A stretch of 19,314 nucleotides of DNA from CAZFQG01 sp964520785 (GTDB lineage: Bacteria; Planctomycetota; Planctomycetia; Pirellulales; Thermoguttaceae). How positions within the stretch are numbered: the stretch's first letter is position 1; each line of letters begins with the position of its first letter. The position numbers and the translations under genes are program-made. A model generated the notes under the pieces. The model saw only the letters and a program-made list of their open reading frames with translations, searched no databases and was not told the origin of the DNA. Below are positions 8,331 to 15,514 of the stretch, piece by piece. The stretch spans positions 1-19,314 of the forward strand of contig CAZFQG010000120.1 of NCBI GenBank assembly GCA_964520785.1, given 5' to 3'.

Positions 8331-8371
8331 ATAAAACGCCCCGAGAACGCAAACCCCACGTTCTCGGGGTG
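8331..8371 (-). terminator. intrinsic terminator of the secreted-protein gene
   Basis: CCCCGAGAACG (8339-8349) and CGTTCTCGGGG (8359-8369) form a perfect 11-base stem with a nine-base loop. It can be extended by a G-U and a C-G pair. On the minus strand the stem is followed by TTTTATTT. It begins 22 bases after the stop of the gene ending at 8393. This is the clearest terminator in the window. Confidence 0.88.
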
Positions 8372-8392
8372 ACTCGACGGTTAAGTTGCGCC

Positions 8393-8983
8393 TCAGTCGT
8401 TGACGCCGGCGGAGTCCGGATCCAGGTTCCCCATCACCCGAGGAATCGCGGGCGGCTCCGCCACCCATTGCAGGTATTTCCGCCGGACGAGGTTCGCCTC
8501 CTCGCCACCGGATTCGCTGGGTGCCCGGGAGGTAAGCATCACCGGGATCGGAATCTCGCCGCCACATGCCTCGTTGACGGCGTTTTGTACGGCGGCCAAC
8601 CTCGCGGAAGTGACGGTCGGGTCGCATACCGCCAGGACGTAGATCGTGCGATATGCGTATGGCGTGTTCATGAGTAGATAGCGGATCCGGTCCTGGCCAA
8701 GCTTCGAGAGCTCGGTGCCATCCTCCTCGAAATAGAGACCGTCCAGCGTGTTCCGATCACGCCACCCGTTGGCGATCTGAATGGCGAACGGCATGCGGAC
8801 CGCCGCCCGGTCGGGGCATACGAACGGTTCGGGCCAAGCGTTGTTCCGCTTCCAGTCGCGCCAGAAACAGAACCACGCGTCTGAGGCACAGTCAAACGGA
8901 TTCCCGGCGGAAACGGACTGGGCCGTCATCGAAAAAACAAGGCCGATCAAAACGAGAACGAGAACCGGTTTTCGCCAGGACAT
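8393..8983 (-). CDS. small secreted protein of unknown function, possible OmpA-like remnant
   Basis: The predicted precursor has 196 residues. Residues 1-26 form a signal peptide with a basic start, a Val/Leu-rich core and a cleavage site after SVSA. The mature part has five cysteines (32, 39, 56, 120, 140), a Trp/Asn-rich motif WKRNNAWPEPF (44-54) and then FAIQIANGW (66-74). From about 85 to 140 the pattern, a hydrophobic strand, a Leu-Gly-x-x-x-Ile helix, a strand and an Arg-Ala-Ala-Val helix, loosely recalls the OmpA C-terminal fold. I believe similar secreted proteins occur widely in planctomycetes, but this is from memory. The ATG at 8983 was chosen over a GTG 28 codons upstream because it begins the signal peptide and follows GAAAGAG at eight bases. 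It ends just before a strong terminator, so it is probably the last or only gene of its transcript. Confidence 0.8.
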   Translation of the reverse strand: MSWRKPVLVLVLIGLVFSMTAQSVSAGNPFDCASDAWFCFWRDWKRNNAWPEPFVCPDRAAVRMPFAIQIANGWRDRNTLDGLYFEEDGTELSKLGQDRIRYLLMNTPYAYRTIYVLAVCDPTVTSARLAAVQNAVNEACGGEIPIPVMLTSRAPSESGGEEANLVRRKYLQWVAEPPAIPRVMGNLDPDSAGVND

Positions 8984-9293
8984 GGGAGTAGCTCTTTCAA
9001 GGAAATCCGTGGTGGGTTCATTCGCCGGAGGAGGGACCGCCGGGCTCATCCAACGAAGCAACGGCACTTCTCCATCGAGAGTATCGGCAAGGTCGCCGGA
9101 CCCGTTTCAGTCGCTCTTTCGGAGAATGGACTTCTCCGTCGTTTTTCGAGGAAGAATTCGCGACAAAAGGCCGTTAAGGTCGCCATAATCATTAGGCTTT
9201 TCCTAGGCCGTACGGACCAACTGAATGTTGACGCGGGGCGAGAGGCGACCGAACGGACACACGTCTTGAAAACGCGCCGCCCCGCCAGACGGA
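8984..9293. other. intergenic stretch between secreted protein and enolase-superfamily gene
   Basis: No gene is supported in these 310 bases. They hold the leader of the secreted-protein gene and the 3' flank of the enolase-superfamily gene. The only clear structure is a hairpin followed by T5 on the plus strand at 9120-9147. I saw no convincing minus-strand promoter. Confidence 0.45.
9120..9147 (+). terminator. terminator-like hairpin with T-run, no sense gene upstream
   Basis: CGGAGAA (9120-9126) and TTCTCCG (9132-9138) form a perfect seven-base stem with a five-base loop, followed on the plus strand by TCGTTTTTC. That has the form of an intrinsic terminator, but there is no plus-strand gene to its left for several kilobases. 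It could end an antisense transcript across the secreted-protein gene, or act as a leader hairpin on the minus strand. Confidence 0.35.
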
Positions 9294-10523
9294 TCAGGCT
9301 TTTCGTTGTTGGAGTTCGCGGATTTTGTCTTCGTCGACTTCAATTCCCAGCCCCGGACCGGTCGGAACCTGAATGAGGCCGTCTCCAATCGAAAACGGCT
9401 TGGACAACACGTCGAAATCCAGGAACTGTGGCCCGTTGAGGGCGGCCGGCTTCTTCAGTCCGTAGGCCCCGTATAGGGCCAACGAAGCGGCCAGGGAGAT
9501 ATCCGGGTCGGTCAAGCCGCTCCCAAGCCACATCAGCTTATGCCGCTGGATACACTCGATTTGCCGCCGGTTGGAAAGCAACCCCCCGCATCGGGCCGGT
9601 TTCATTGCCATGCCGTCGATCATCTCCAGGCCGATGAATTCTTCCAACTCGACCGGCGAAATCACACCTTCGTCCATCAGAATGGGGAGCGCCCCGAGCT
9701 TCTTCAGACGGCGGTAGCCGCTAATGAGATTGGGCCGCAGCGGCGCTTCGAGGACGTCTACGCCGGCATCCGCCAGTCTTCTGGCCCCCTCGACGGCCGT
9801 CTCCGTATCGGCATAGCCGCCGTTGGCATCCGCCCACAGCCACCCTCGAGGGGCCGCCTCACGAACCATTCTAGCCAGTCTGACGTCATAAGCAGGGTCC
9901 GGGGCGACCTTGATATTGAAGTTCTGATAGCCCAGGCGCTTGCCCTCCTCGATGATTCCCTCCACTTTATCCATTTCGGGGGTGCTGACGGTCCAACTGA
10001 GCGTGAGCGACCCCCCGGCCGGCTTGTCCCAAAGGGCGGCAATCGGCTCGCCGAGGATTTTGCCCGCCAGATCGTGCAGGGCGATATCGATGCCGGCTCG
10101 GGTTAGCGGCATTCCGGTCGTAAAGCCGGGCGCGATCGCCTTGTCCATGATCAGGTGGGCCCCTTCGATGTCGAGCGGATCGTGGCCCAAAAGGAGCGGC
10201 CGATAGTACATCTCCAGCGCCGCCATAGTCGCTTCGAGCGTCTCGTAGGTCCAGGTCGGAACCGGCACGCTCTGCCCCCACCCTACCGCGCCATCCTTCG
10301 CCGTGATCTTCACGATCACCGCCTCGCGGCCGTACGACCCGTCCGGCCGCTGGAGGAACTTGAAAAACCCTTTCGTGGGATAAGAAACCGGAAAGAACTC
10401 CATCCGGTCGATCGAGTGCTTTTTCATGGCACGCTCCTCGGCAAAAACCTTCGGCGGAATCGTGGCGGCCGTCGCCGCCGCGCACGCAGCCCATCGCAGA
10501 CAATCACGTCGATTTAATCGCAT
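9294..10523 (-). CDS. Tat-exported mandelate racemase/muconate lactonizing enzyme family protein
   Basis: This 409-residue protein belongs to the enolase superfamily, whose members abstract a proton alpha to a carboxylate with help from a divalent metal. The N terminus has a twin-arginine signal (RRDCLRW at residues 5-11, then an Ala-rich core and a VFA cleavage site), so the enzyme probably folds in the cytoplasm and acts in the periplasm. The barrel has metal ligands Asp232 (WADANGG), Glu259 (LEAP) and Asp284 (LMDEG), and the second-side Lys308 in KPARCGG. The first-side KxK motif reads Asn203-Ile-Lys205. These features fit the muconate lactonizing subgroup, but the substrate cannot be told. 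The ATG at 10523 was chosen over one six codons upstream because AAGAGGT lies six bases before it and it leads directly into the Tat signal. Confidence 0.9.
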   Translation of the reverse strand: MRLNRRDCLRWAACAAATAATIPPKVFAEERAMKKHSIDRMEFFPVSYPTKGFFKFLQRPDGSYGREAVIVKITAKDGAVGWGQSVPVPTWTYETLEATMAALEMYYRPLLLGHDPLDIEGAHLIMDKAIAPGFTTGMPLTRAGIDIALHDLAGKILGEPIAALWDKPAGGSLTLSWTVSTPEMDKVEGIIEEGKRLGYQNFNIKVAPDPAYDVRLARMVREAAPRGWLWADANGGYADTETAVEGARRLADAGVDVLEAPLRPNLISGYRRLKKLGALPILMDEGVISPVELEEFIGLEMIDGMAMKPARCGGLLSNRRQIECIQRHKLMWLGSGLTDPDISLAASLALYGAYGLKKPAALNGPQFLDFDVLSKPFSIGDGLIQVPTGPGLGIEVDEDKIRELQQRKA

Positions 10524-10529
10524 AGTCGT

Positions 10530-10536
10530 ACCTCTT
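10530..10536 (-). promoter_or_regulatory. Shine-Dalgarno site fixing the enolase-superfamily gene start
   Basis: AAGAGGT on the minus strand lies six bases upstream of the ATG at 10523 and rules against the upstream in-frame ATG at 10541. Confidence 0.65.
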
Positions 10537-10688
10537 GGCATCCAGTCTTTCGGGGGGACGTAAAGCTGAAGATCGCAACTCCAGTTTAGCCGTCGCCTGC
10601 TGCAACCACAAGCTTTCCGATTTCGTTCCCTTTTGCGGGCTCGACGAATTCCTTGCAGCCTACCCTAGCGGCTTATTTCCCCGAGACC

Positions 10689-10718
10689 TTGACAGTTTCC
10701 CAAAACCTGTTTCACAAT
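10689..10718 (+). promoter_or_regulatory. candidate promoter of the small membrane protein gene
   Basis: A consensus -35 box TTGACA (10689-10694) and CACAAT (10713-10718) are spaced by 18 bases. Transcription would begin near 10726, about 44 bases upstream of the ATG at 10770. The -35 box is perfect and the -10 box matches four of six consensus positions. Confidence 0.45.
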
Positions 10719-10769
10719 GACCACAAAGTCTAATCAGAACTCCCGAGTTCCAAAAGCCGGAAAAATTCC

Positions 10770-11000
10770 ATGATTTCCCCTCGTCTCCTTCTGATTCTGG
10801 TCACCATGGCAATTCTCCTCCCTATCGGCGTCGTGGTCCTTTTGGGGGCCGGGACGCTCCTCTCCGCTCTGGGGGACAGGACTTGCGGCGAGTTCACCCG
10901 TGCCGGCGGTTTGATCGTCGGGTTAGTCTGGGTGCTCGATCTGGTCTTCCTGCTAATCGCTTTGGGCGTCAAGGCGGTGACGGAGGACGAGGAGTCATAA
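10770..11000 (+). CDS. small two-helix membrane protein
   Basis: This 76-residue protein has two strongly hydrophobic segments, roughly residues 5-30 and 47-68, joined by a short polar loop around GDRTCGEF. It ends in an acidic tail, VTEDEES. The composition and the G/C-rich third positions argue for a real inner-membrane protein. I recognise no family. The start codon has only a weak purine-rich sequence upstream, but a promoter with a perfect TTGACA lies at a suitable distance. Its stop is six bases from the stop of the convergent regulator gene, so the two transcripts must overlap unless termination is immediate. No terminator is seen between them. Confidence 0.72.
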   Translation: MISPRLLLILVTMAILLPIGVVVLLGAGTLLSALGDRTCGEFTRAGGLIVGLVWVLDLVFLLIALGVKAVTEDEES

Positions 11001-11006
11001 CGGCAC

Positions 11007-12449
11007 CTATCCTTCCGTCGCCTCTTCCAGTCCCAGGGCGACGGCGCGGCGGTAGAGTCGGGGTCGGGTGATTCCCAAAAGGCGCGCCGCCTCGGCTTTG
11101 TTGCCATCCGCCTGGTCCAACGCGCGGCGGAGGAGTTCCCGTTCGATCTCCAGGAGCGTGTCATCCAGAGAGATCGACTCGACCGAAGGCTCCGGATATG
11201 CTTCGGCTTGCGCCGCGTGGTACAACCGCCGCGGCAGGTCCTTCCGCGAAATCCACGGGCCTTCGGCGGCGTCGAAGGCATCGAATACCGCCCGCGCCAA
11301 TTCCCCGACGTTCCCCGGCCAGGCATATCCGTCGAGCGCGTCGAGCGTTTCGGGCAGGAACCCCTCGCGCTGGATGTCGCATTCCGCGTTCGCCCTTTCC
11401 AGAAAATACTGTGCCAGAAGCGGGATGTCCGGCCGGCGATCCGCCAGCGGAGGAATCTCAATTTCCAGCGCACCGAGCAGGGCGGCTAATTCCGGCAAGA
11501 ACACCGTCCGGGGCAACGAGGTCAGCGGGGCTCGAGCGGTGACCAGAAGCCGAAAGGGAAATCGGCGCCGGCGGTCGGAAAAGAACTCGTACAGCGGACC
11601 GTGCGTTTCCGGGGGAAGCCGGTCCGCCTCGGCCATCAAGAGCGTCCCAATCCGCTTGCCGGACTCGTCGACTCGATTGGCGGTGGCCATCGCGGAAACC
11701 GCCGTCAAGATCAGGTCGCCGTCAAGAATATCGCAATCCAGCGGAACGAGCCGCTTCCCGGAAGAATCCGCCTGACTGAAATGGATCGCCTCGGCCGTAT
11801 GGCGTCTCCCGCTGCCGGACGGTCCGTGGATGGTCACCGGAAGGTCGGTCCGCGCGGCCAGCGCGACGCGTCGCCGCACAAGACCCATCGCGGGGGTTTC
11901 ACCGAGCAGGGACGCCAGCGCGCGTTCGTCGCCGCGTCGCCGACGAAGCCGTAGAAGCGTTTCATGGAGACATTCCGACTCGTGTCGTTCATCCCCCGGC
12001 CGCGAGGGAGAGACTTCGGCCTCCGGCGATTCGGCGAGCGGGTTCTCGCCGAGATCCTCGGAAGAAACGTCGATATCCTCGGAAGAAACACAGACAGCCA
12101 AAACGGACGGACCGGCCGTTTCCAGAGGAATCGCCGCGAATCGGGCACGGCGCCGCGGCATTCGGCCCTCCTTGTCGATGCGCCAGACGACCCCCTCGGT
12201 TCGCGCCCCGATCGCCGCCGAAGGGGGTGCGGCCAGGCCGTCAACCGGCGTCGCGTGGTCCATCGGCTCGTCGAACGCCCGGTATCGCGGGCGTTTTCCC
12301 ACGACCGCTTCGGGCTCCGTCCCGAGCCAATCGAGGCACGCTTTGTTGCAGAACCGGATTTTCCCGTCACCGTCGAGAATGTAGAATGGGAAGGAAAACT
12401 GGTTGAAGAGGCGTGCCAAGTCGGTCGCGCCGGTTCGCTGTTTCGCCAT
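11007..12449 (-). CDS. PAS-AAA-Fis protein resembling a sigma-54 activator with degenerate ATPase motifs
   Basis: The 480-residue protein has an N-terminal PAS-like domain (about 12-110), an acidic linker (120-160), an AAA+ domain of the NtrC type (about 180-400) and a Fis-type helix-turn-helix (436-474, with GNKAEAARLLGITRPRLYRR). True activators of this class remodel sigma-54 RNA polymerase using ATP. Here the Walker A motif reads GPSGSGRR (209-216), so the key lysine is arginine. The Walker B region reads LLMAEADRLP (270-279), losing the aspartate. No GAFTGA loop is visible. The WPGNVREL box reads WPGNVGEL (377-384), losing its arginine. I infer a DNA-binding regulator that no longer hydrolyses ATP or contacts sigma-54. 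It lies 71 bases downstream of the TadG-like gene, in the same direction, with alternative hairpins between. No clear Shine-Dalgarno site precedes the ATG. Confidence 0.82.
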   Translation of the reverse strand: MAKQRTGATDLARLFNQFSFPFYILDGDGKIRFCNKACLDWLGTEPEAVVGKRPRYRAFDEPMDHATPVDGLAAPPSAAIGARTEGVVWRIDKEGRMPRRRARFAAIPLETAGPSVLAVCVSSEDIDVSSEDLGENPLAESPEAEVSPSRPGDERHESECLHETLLRLRRRRGDERALASLLGETPAMGLVRRRVALAARTDLPVTIHGPSGSGRRHTAEAIHFSQADSSGKRLVPLDCDILDGDLILTAVSAMATANRVDESGKRIGTLLMAEADRLPPETHGPLYEFFSDRRRRFPFRLLVTARAPLTSLPRTVFLPELAALLGALEIEIPPLADRRPDIPLLAQYFLERANAECDIQREGFLPETLDALDGYAWPGNVGELARAVFDAFDAAEGPWISRKDLPRRLYHAAQAEAYPEPSVESISLDDTLLEIERELLRRALDQADGNKAEAARLLGITRPRLYRRAVALGLEEATEG

Positions 12450-12477
12450 GTTCGAGGATCGCCGAATTCGGAAAACC

Positions 12478-12512
12478 GCGCCGCGCAGCGGCGCCGCGGG
12501 ACGATGCGGCGC
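12478..12512 (-). other. mutually exclusive GC-rich hairpins between the TadG-like gene and the regulator gene
   Basis: GCGCCGC and GCGGCGC alternate here. One perfect seven-base stem is 12491-12497 with 12506-12512 (loop of eight). Another is 12478-12484 with 12488-12494 (loop of three). They share bases 12491-12494, so only one can form at a time. They lie 9 bases after the TadG-like stop and 29 bases before the regulator ATG, a position suited to attenuation or transcript separation. Neither has a T-run. Confidence 0.45.
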
Positions 12513-12520
12513 ACGAGTTC

Positions 12521-14692
12521 TTACTGCACGAGCTTCACTTGCGGATTAGTGATAATGTCTTCAAAGATTTCCGTCAACCGTTTCTCGTACTCGGCGGGGT
12601 TTCCACTCCCCCTCGTGCTTTGTCCCGCGTCGTTCGCGGTCCCCCCAAGCCGGGCCATCCGATCCATGAAGTCGTAATTCGTTCCGAGACCGATTCCGAC
12701 CGGAAAAACGTACCACCCCTCCTGTCGCATTCTGAAGGTTTGTCCCAATGGGGCGTCGAACCAGTAGTATCCGCCGCCGTAGAAATCGTCCCCACCGCTG
12801 TCCTTGATCGCGTCATTGATGGTCCCGGTGTCCGACACGTAGAGGTTCGGCAGTCCGTCGGTCAGAAGCACGACCACCTTGTTGGTGAATTCCCGGCCCG
12901 CTCCCCCCGCCGAGCGAGGGCTTAGCGTCTGGCGGGCCTTCAGTAACCCCGCCTCCGTAGCCGTCGACGCGTCGACGTCGCTAACGGCCTGTAACCGCGT
13001 ACAGGCTTCCATCGCCGAGCGATAGTCTCCGTTGAGCGGATGCTCGATGACAGGCCCGCCGTCCTTGAGCCGATCGAAAGAGATGATGGTCACCCAATCC
13101 GCCTGGTCGGTATTGACGATTCCGCTGTTCCTCTGCCGCACGATCTCCAAGGCGGCGATCAGCGCGCGGCGGCCCGCGTGCATCGGCTGGGTCCGCGGCG
13201 GGAACCGGAAGTTGCCACCGGCCGTATTTTCGTCATGCCAAGGGCAATGGGGGCTGTGCTGGGAGAGAGGCACGTACGTTCCTCCCAGCGGCTGCAGCTC
13301 GCGGCCGAAATCGAGCATGAATTGGACGTACGTCCGATAGCCGAGCTGGTTCCGCCATCCGGCGGCGCTTTTTGCCGCGGGAAAGGCGCTTTTGTTCGGA
13401 TTGTTGAAGCCGGTAATCCGCCGGCCGTATTGATTTGGCGGAAGGGTTCCTCGGTTGTCCGGTGGTTGTCCCCAGCCGGCGAGAAGGGTAAGGGGGATCA
13501 GCGTCCGCGGTATGCCGCTCGGGGAAAGGTGAAGGAATTCACCGGTGGAGCGATTCGAATTCAGCGACTCACCCAACCCGGGAAGCGACGCGAGGCGGCC
13601 GTCTCCCCCGGTTTCCTCTGGAAGCCAGAAGCCGATCGGTGGTTTGGGCGGTTTTGGGGGGGTCGGTACCGGTGGAGTCGGAGGCGACGGCGTGGGTGGA
13701 GTTGGAGTGGGAGGCGACGGCGTGGGTGGAGTTGGTGTAGGCGGCTTTGGGGTCGCCACCCTGATTGTCTGAGGGCGCATGACGTAATCGAGATAGCGTT
13801 CCCAATAGGCATAGTTTGCCCTCGTGGGCGCCGGTTTCGCGTTGGGCATCAACCGCGCGAGTTGGTAGTCGATGATGGCCGAATAGGCCTTCACCTTGCG
13901 CGCCGCTTCGCTGTCGTCGTCGCGGATTCGATACGCCGCCGGAATGCCCTTTTGCGCGAGGGGGCCGTCATTCTTCGTTAATTCGGCATAGGCGTACTGG
14001 TTTTTGGGTGCGCCGAACGGTTCTCCGACATATTCCAGGCGTCCGGGAAACGACCCGAAATCGAAATCCTCGTAGAGCTGCGCCATCAGCGTGTTGCCGA
14101 TGGTGGAATAGCCGGCCGCCTTGAACTCCTCATTGACGGCGTCCGTCGCCCAGCACGGTTCGGTATCGTCGTTCATGGATCCCGAAAGATCAACGACGAA
14201 GGCGATATCGCGAGGATTCGCCATGGCGACGGCCGAAGCGCTGGTGTCCAACGTCTTCGCGCCGAAGATGCCGGCGAAGAACGTTTTCAACGGATTGCCG
14301 TTTTCCTTGCTTCGCCGCGCCGTGACGCGGACCGCGTTGCCAACGCCGGAGGAAGGGGTGAATCTGCGCTCATCGGCGTCCCACACCCCGATTTCGACGT
14401 CACTCTCGGCAAGGGGAATCGGTTTGCCCCCCGATTGGTAAAACCCGGCGTACTTCTCCGCCTCTTCGTGCACGCGCGTCTTGGAGTCGGCCAGGAACGC
14501 GGCGCCGGCCATGGCCGCGGAGTCGGCGGCGCACTGCAATTGGGTCCGCGTGAGGACCAGATATCCCAGGTCGATGGCGAACGCCATCATTCCCAAAAGC
14601 ACCGGAAGCAACAGCGCGAAGAGTACGAGCACCGCCGCGCGTCGCGGCTTCCTCGGTCTGGAATTCTTGAGATCGTCCCTTGTGTTTTTCAT
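12521..14692 (-). CDS. TadG-like membrane-anchored protein with split von Willebrand A domain
   Basis: The 723-residue protein has the N-terminal signature of Tad pilus proteins TadE/TadG. A basic stretch and one membrane helix (about 19-45) lead into IDLGYLVLTRTQLQCAADSA, which anchors it in the inner membrane with the rest outside. A von Willebrand A domain follows. Its MIDAS site begins with DLSGS (168-172), but the next conserved helix, AGRRALIAALE, does not come until about residue 506. The rest of the domain is then in order: WVTIISFD, ASTATEAG and LLTDG (610-614). The roughly 330-residue insert includes Pro/Thr tandem repeats (316-350). No other Tad genes are in the window. The ATG at 14692 was preferred to a GTG four codons upstream because AAGGTG lies nine bases before it. 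Confidence 0.87.
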   Translation of the reverse strand: MKNTRDDLKNSRPRKPRRAAVLVLFALLLPVLLGMMAFAIDLGYLVLTRTQLQCAADSAAMAGAAFLADSKTRVHEEAEKYAGFYQSGGKPIPLAESDVEIGVWDADERRFTPSSGVGNAVRVTARRSKENGNPLKTFFAGIFGAKTLDTSASAVAMANPRDIAFVVDLSGSMNDDTEPCWATDAVNEEFKAAGYSTIGNTLMAQLYEDFDFGSFPGRLEYVGEPFGAPKNQYAYAELTKNDGPLAQKGIPAAYRIRDDDSEAARKVKAYSAIIDYQLARLMPNAKPAPTRANYAYWERYLDYVMRPQTIRVATPKPPTPTPPTPSPPTPTPPTPSPPTPPVPTPPKPPKPPIGFWLPEETGGDGRLASLPGLGESLNSNRSTGEFLHLSPSGIPRTLIPLTLLAGWGQPPDNRGTLPPNQYGRRITGFNNPNKSAFPAAKSAAGWRNQLGYRTYVQFMLDFGRELQPLGGTYVPLSQHSPHCPWHDENTAGGNFRFPPRTQPMHAGRRALIAALEIVRQRNSGIVNTDQADWVTIISFDRLKDGGPVIEHPLNGDYRSAMEACTRLQAVSDVDASTATEAGLLKARQTLSPRSAGGAGREFTNKVVVLLTDGLPNLYVSDTGTINDAIKDSGGDDFYGGGYYWFDAPLGQTFRMRQEGWYVFPVGIGLGTNYDFMDRMARLGGTANDAGQSTRGSGNPAEYEKRLTEIFEDIITNPQVKLVQ
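13681..13740. repeat. 30-bp tandem repeat, two copies, encoding PTPSPPTPTP units
   Basis: Bases 13681-13710 and 13711-13740 are identical at 28 of 30 positions. They fall inside the TadG-like gene and encode a ten-residue Pro/Thr/Ser unit. Partial units flank them on both sides. The tract probably forms an extended polyproline spacer within the von Willebrand insert, and its copy number may vary between strains. Confidence 0.85.
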
Positions 14693-14701
14693 TGGCGAAG
14701 G

Positions 14702-14707
14702 CACCTT
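14702..14707 (-). promoter_or_regulatory. ribosome binding site of the TadG-like gene
   Basis: AAGGTG on the minus strand lies nine bases before the ATG at 14692. The upstream GTG alternative overlaps this site, so the ATG is the more likely start. Confidence 0.5.
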
Positions 14708-14997
14708 ATATGGGGCCGAAGGTCGCGATCCGCCTCCGAAGACGTCGCGGATTGCCGAATCGGCTGAAAGTCGTTCGATGGGTTACGGTTGAAAATCAAC
14801 GAGACGATTTCGTTCGGAAACTCTCGGTCAAGAACAGCCGCAAGTCAAGCACTGATGCACTCATTACGCGGCGGCGTTCGGGCCCACGACGAGGGGTGAT
14901 ACAACGCGCATGGACCGAATAAAGCGCACGGACCGACCGGACGGGCGCACTCGGTTGGACCCTCTCCGGCGACGGTCCCGAAGCGTTCGTCGCCGTT
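14708..14997. other. gene-free leader of the TadG-like gene
   Basis: Nearly 300 bases with no supported gene. Several Arg-rich open frames occur on both strands, as expected by chance in GC-rich DNA. TTGACT and TTGACC occur on the minus strand near 14830-14850, but neither has a matching -10 box, so no promoter is called. Confidence 0.4.
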
Positions 14998-15267
14998 TCA
15001 GCGGATCTTGCGGGACCGGCGCGGCGCGTGCCGCGGTCGCGGTGAATCGTCCTCCGCGGCCGCAAGCGAGCTGGAAGAGACCGCCGCGGCGGGTATGGCG
15101 GCGGCGGGGGCGCTCGTTGGCGATACCCCCTGCGCAGAAGGGGGGAAACACGCTCCGAGCAGTCGCTTCACCGGCTCACCCCGGAGGATCGCGATGCCGG
15201 AATGGGTGAGACAGAGCGCCGGCGGCGGAAAGCAGAAGGCCGCGGGCTTCGAGGCATTACGAATCAT
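14998..15267 (-). CDS. candidate small protein of unknown function
   Basis: This 89-residue frame begins with an ATG that has GGGAGG exactly seven bases upstream, one of the best ribosome binding sites in the window. Most third codon positions are G or C. A promoter candidate lies about 175 bases upstream. The protein has a moderately hydrophobic N-terminal third with two cysteines (12 and 19), an Ala/Ser/Pro-rich middle and a strongly basic end (RPRHAPRRSRKIR). I recognise no domain, and low-complexity sequence of this kind also arises by chance. It lies between the Gfo/Idh/MocA gene and the TadG-like gene, in the same direction as both. Confidence 0.42.
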   Translation of the reverse strand: MIRNASKPAAFCFPPPALCLTHSGIAILRGEPVKRLLGACFPPSAQGVSPTSAPAAAIPAAAVSSSSLAAAEDDSPRPRHAPRRSRKIR

Positions 15268-15441
15268 GACTAATCCTCCCGGTTGGGGAGCGTCATTTCG
15301 GTAGCCTGGCGTGCTCGCGTCGCGCCGTCAAAACGTGTGTCGGCGTCGCGCGAGCCCCATGGCTTTGCGTCCCGATCTCGCGATCGGTTTGCCTTTTCGT
15401 GTTGCCGCCCGGTTACACGAGAAAAAAGGAATACCATCAAA

Positions 15442-15469
15442 AGCATACGTTACGACCGGGCCGCGTCAA
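15442..15469 (-). promoter_or_regulatory. candidate promoter upstream of the small gene and TadG-like gene
   Basis: On the minus strand TTGACG (15469-15464) and TATGCT (15447-15442) are separated by 16 bases, matching five and four of six consensus positions. Transcription would start near 15435 and run into the candidate small gene at 15267 and then the TadG-like gene. It lies in the 247-base gap after the Gfo/Idh/MocA gene, which otherwise holds nothing I can identify. Confidence 0.4.
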
Positions 15470-15514
15470 GAAGAAATTCTTTGACAAAGCACCGCAAAAC
15501 GTTTCGAAGCGAGT

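Noticed and set aside
7951..8352. Minus-strand frame of 133 codons downstream of the secreted-protein gene
   Set aside because: It begins inside or next to the terminator stem, is Arg/Ser/Pro-rich and shows no domain.
8016..8371. Plus-strand open frame with protein-like stretch GPNEETKAAAYLQLKE
   Set aside because: It has no ATG, no ribosome binding site and runs through the terminator of the opposite gene. A remnant remains possible but is not supported enough to call.
14796..15209. Several Arg-rich frames of 90-100 codons on both strands
   Set aside because: They overlap each other and lack ribosome binding sites. Only the frame at 14998-15267 has a credible start signal.
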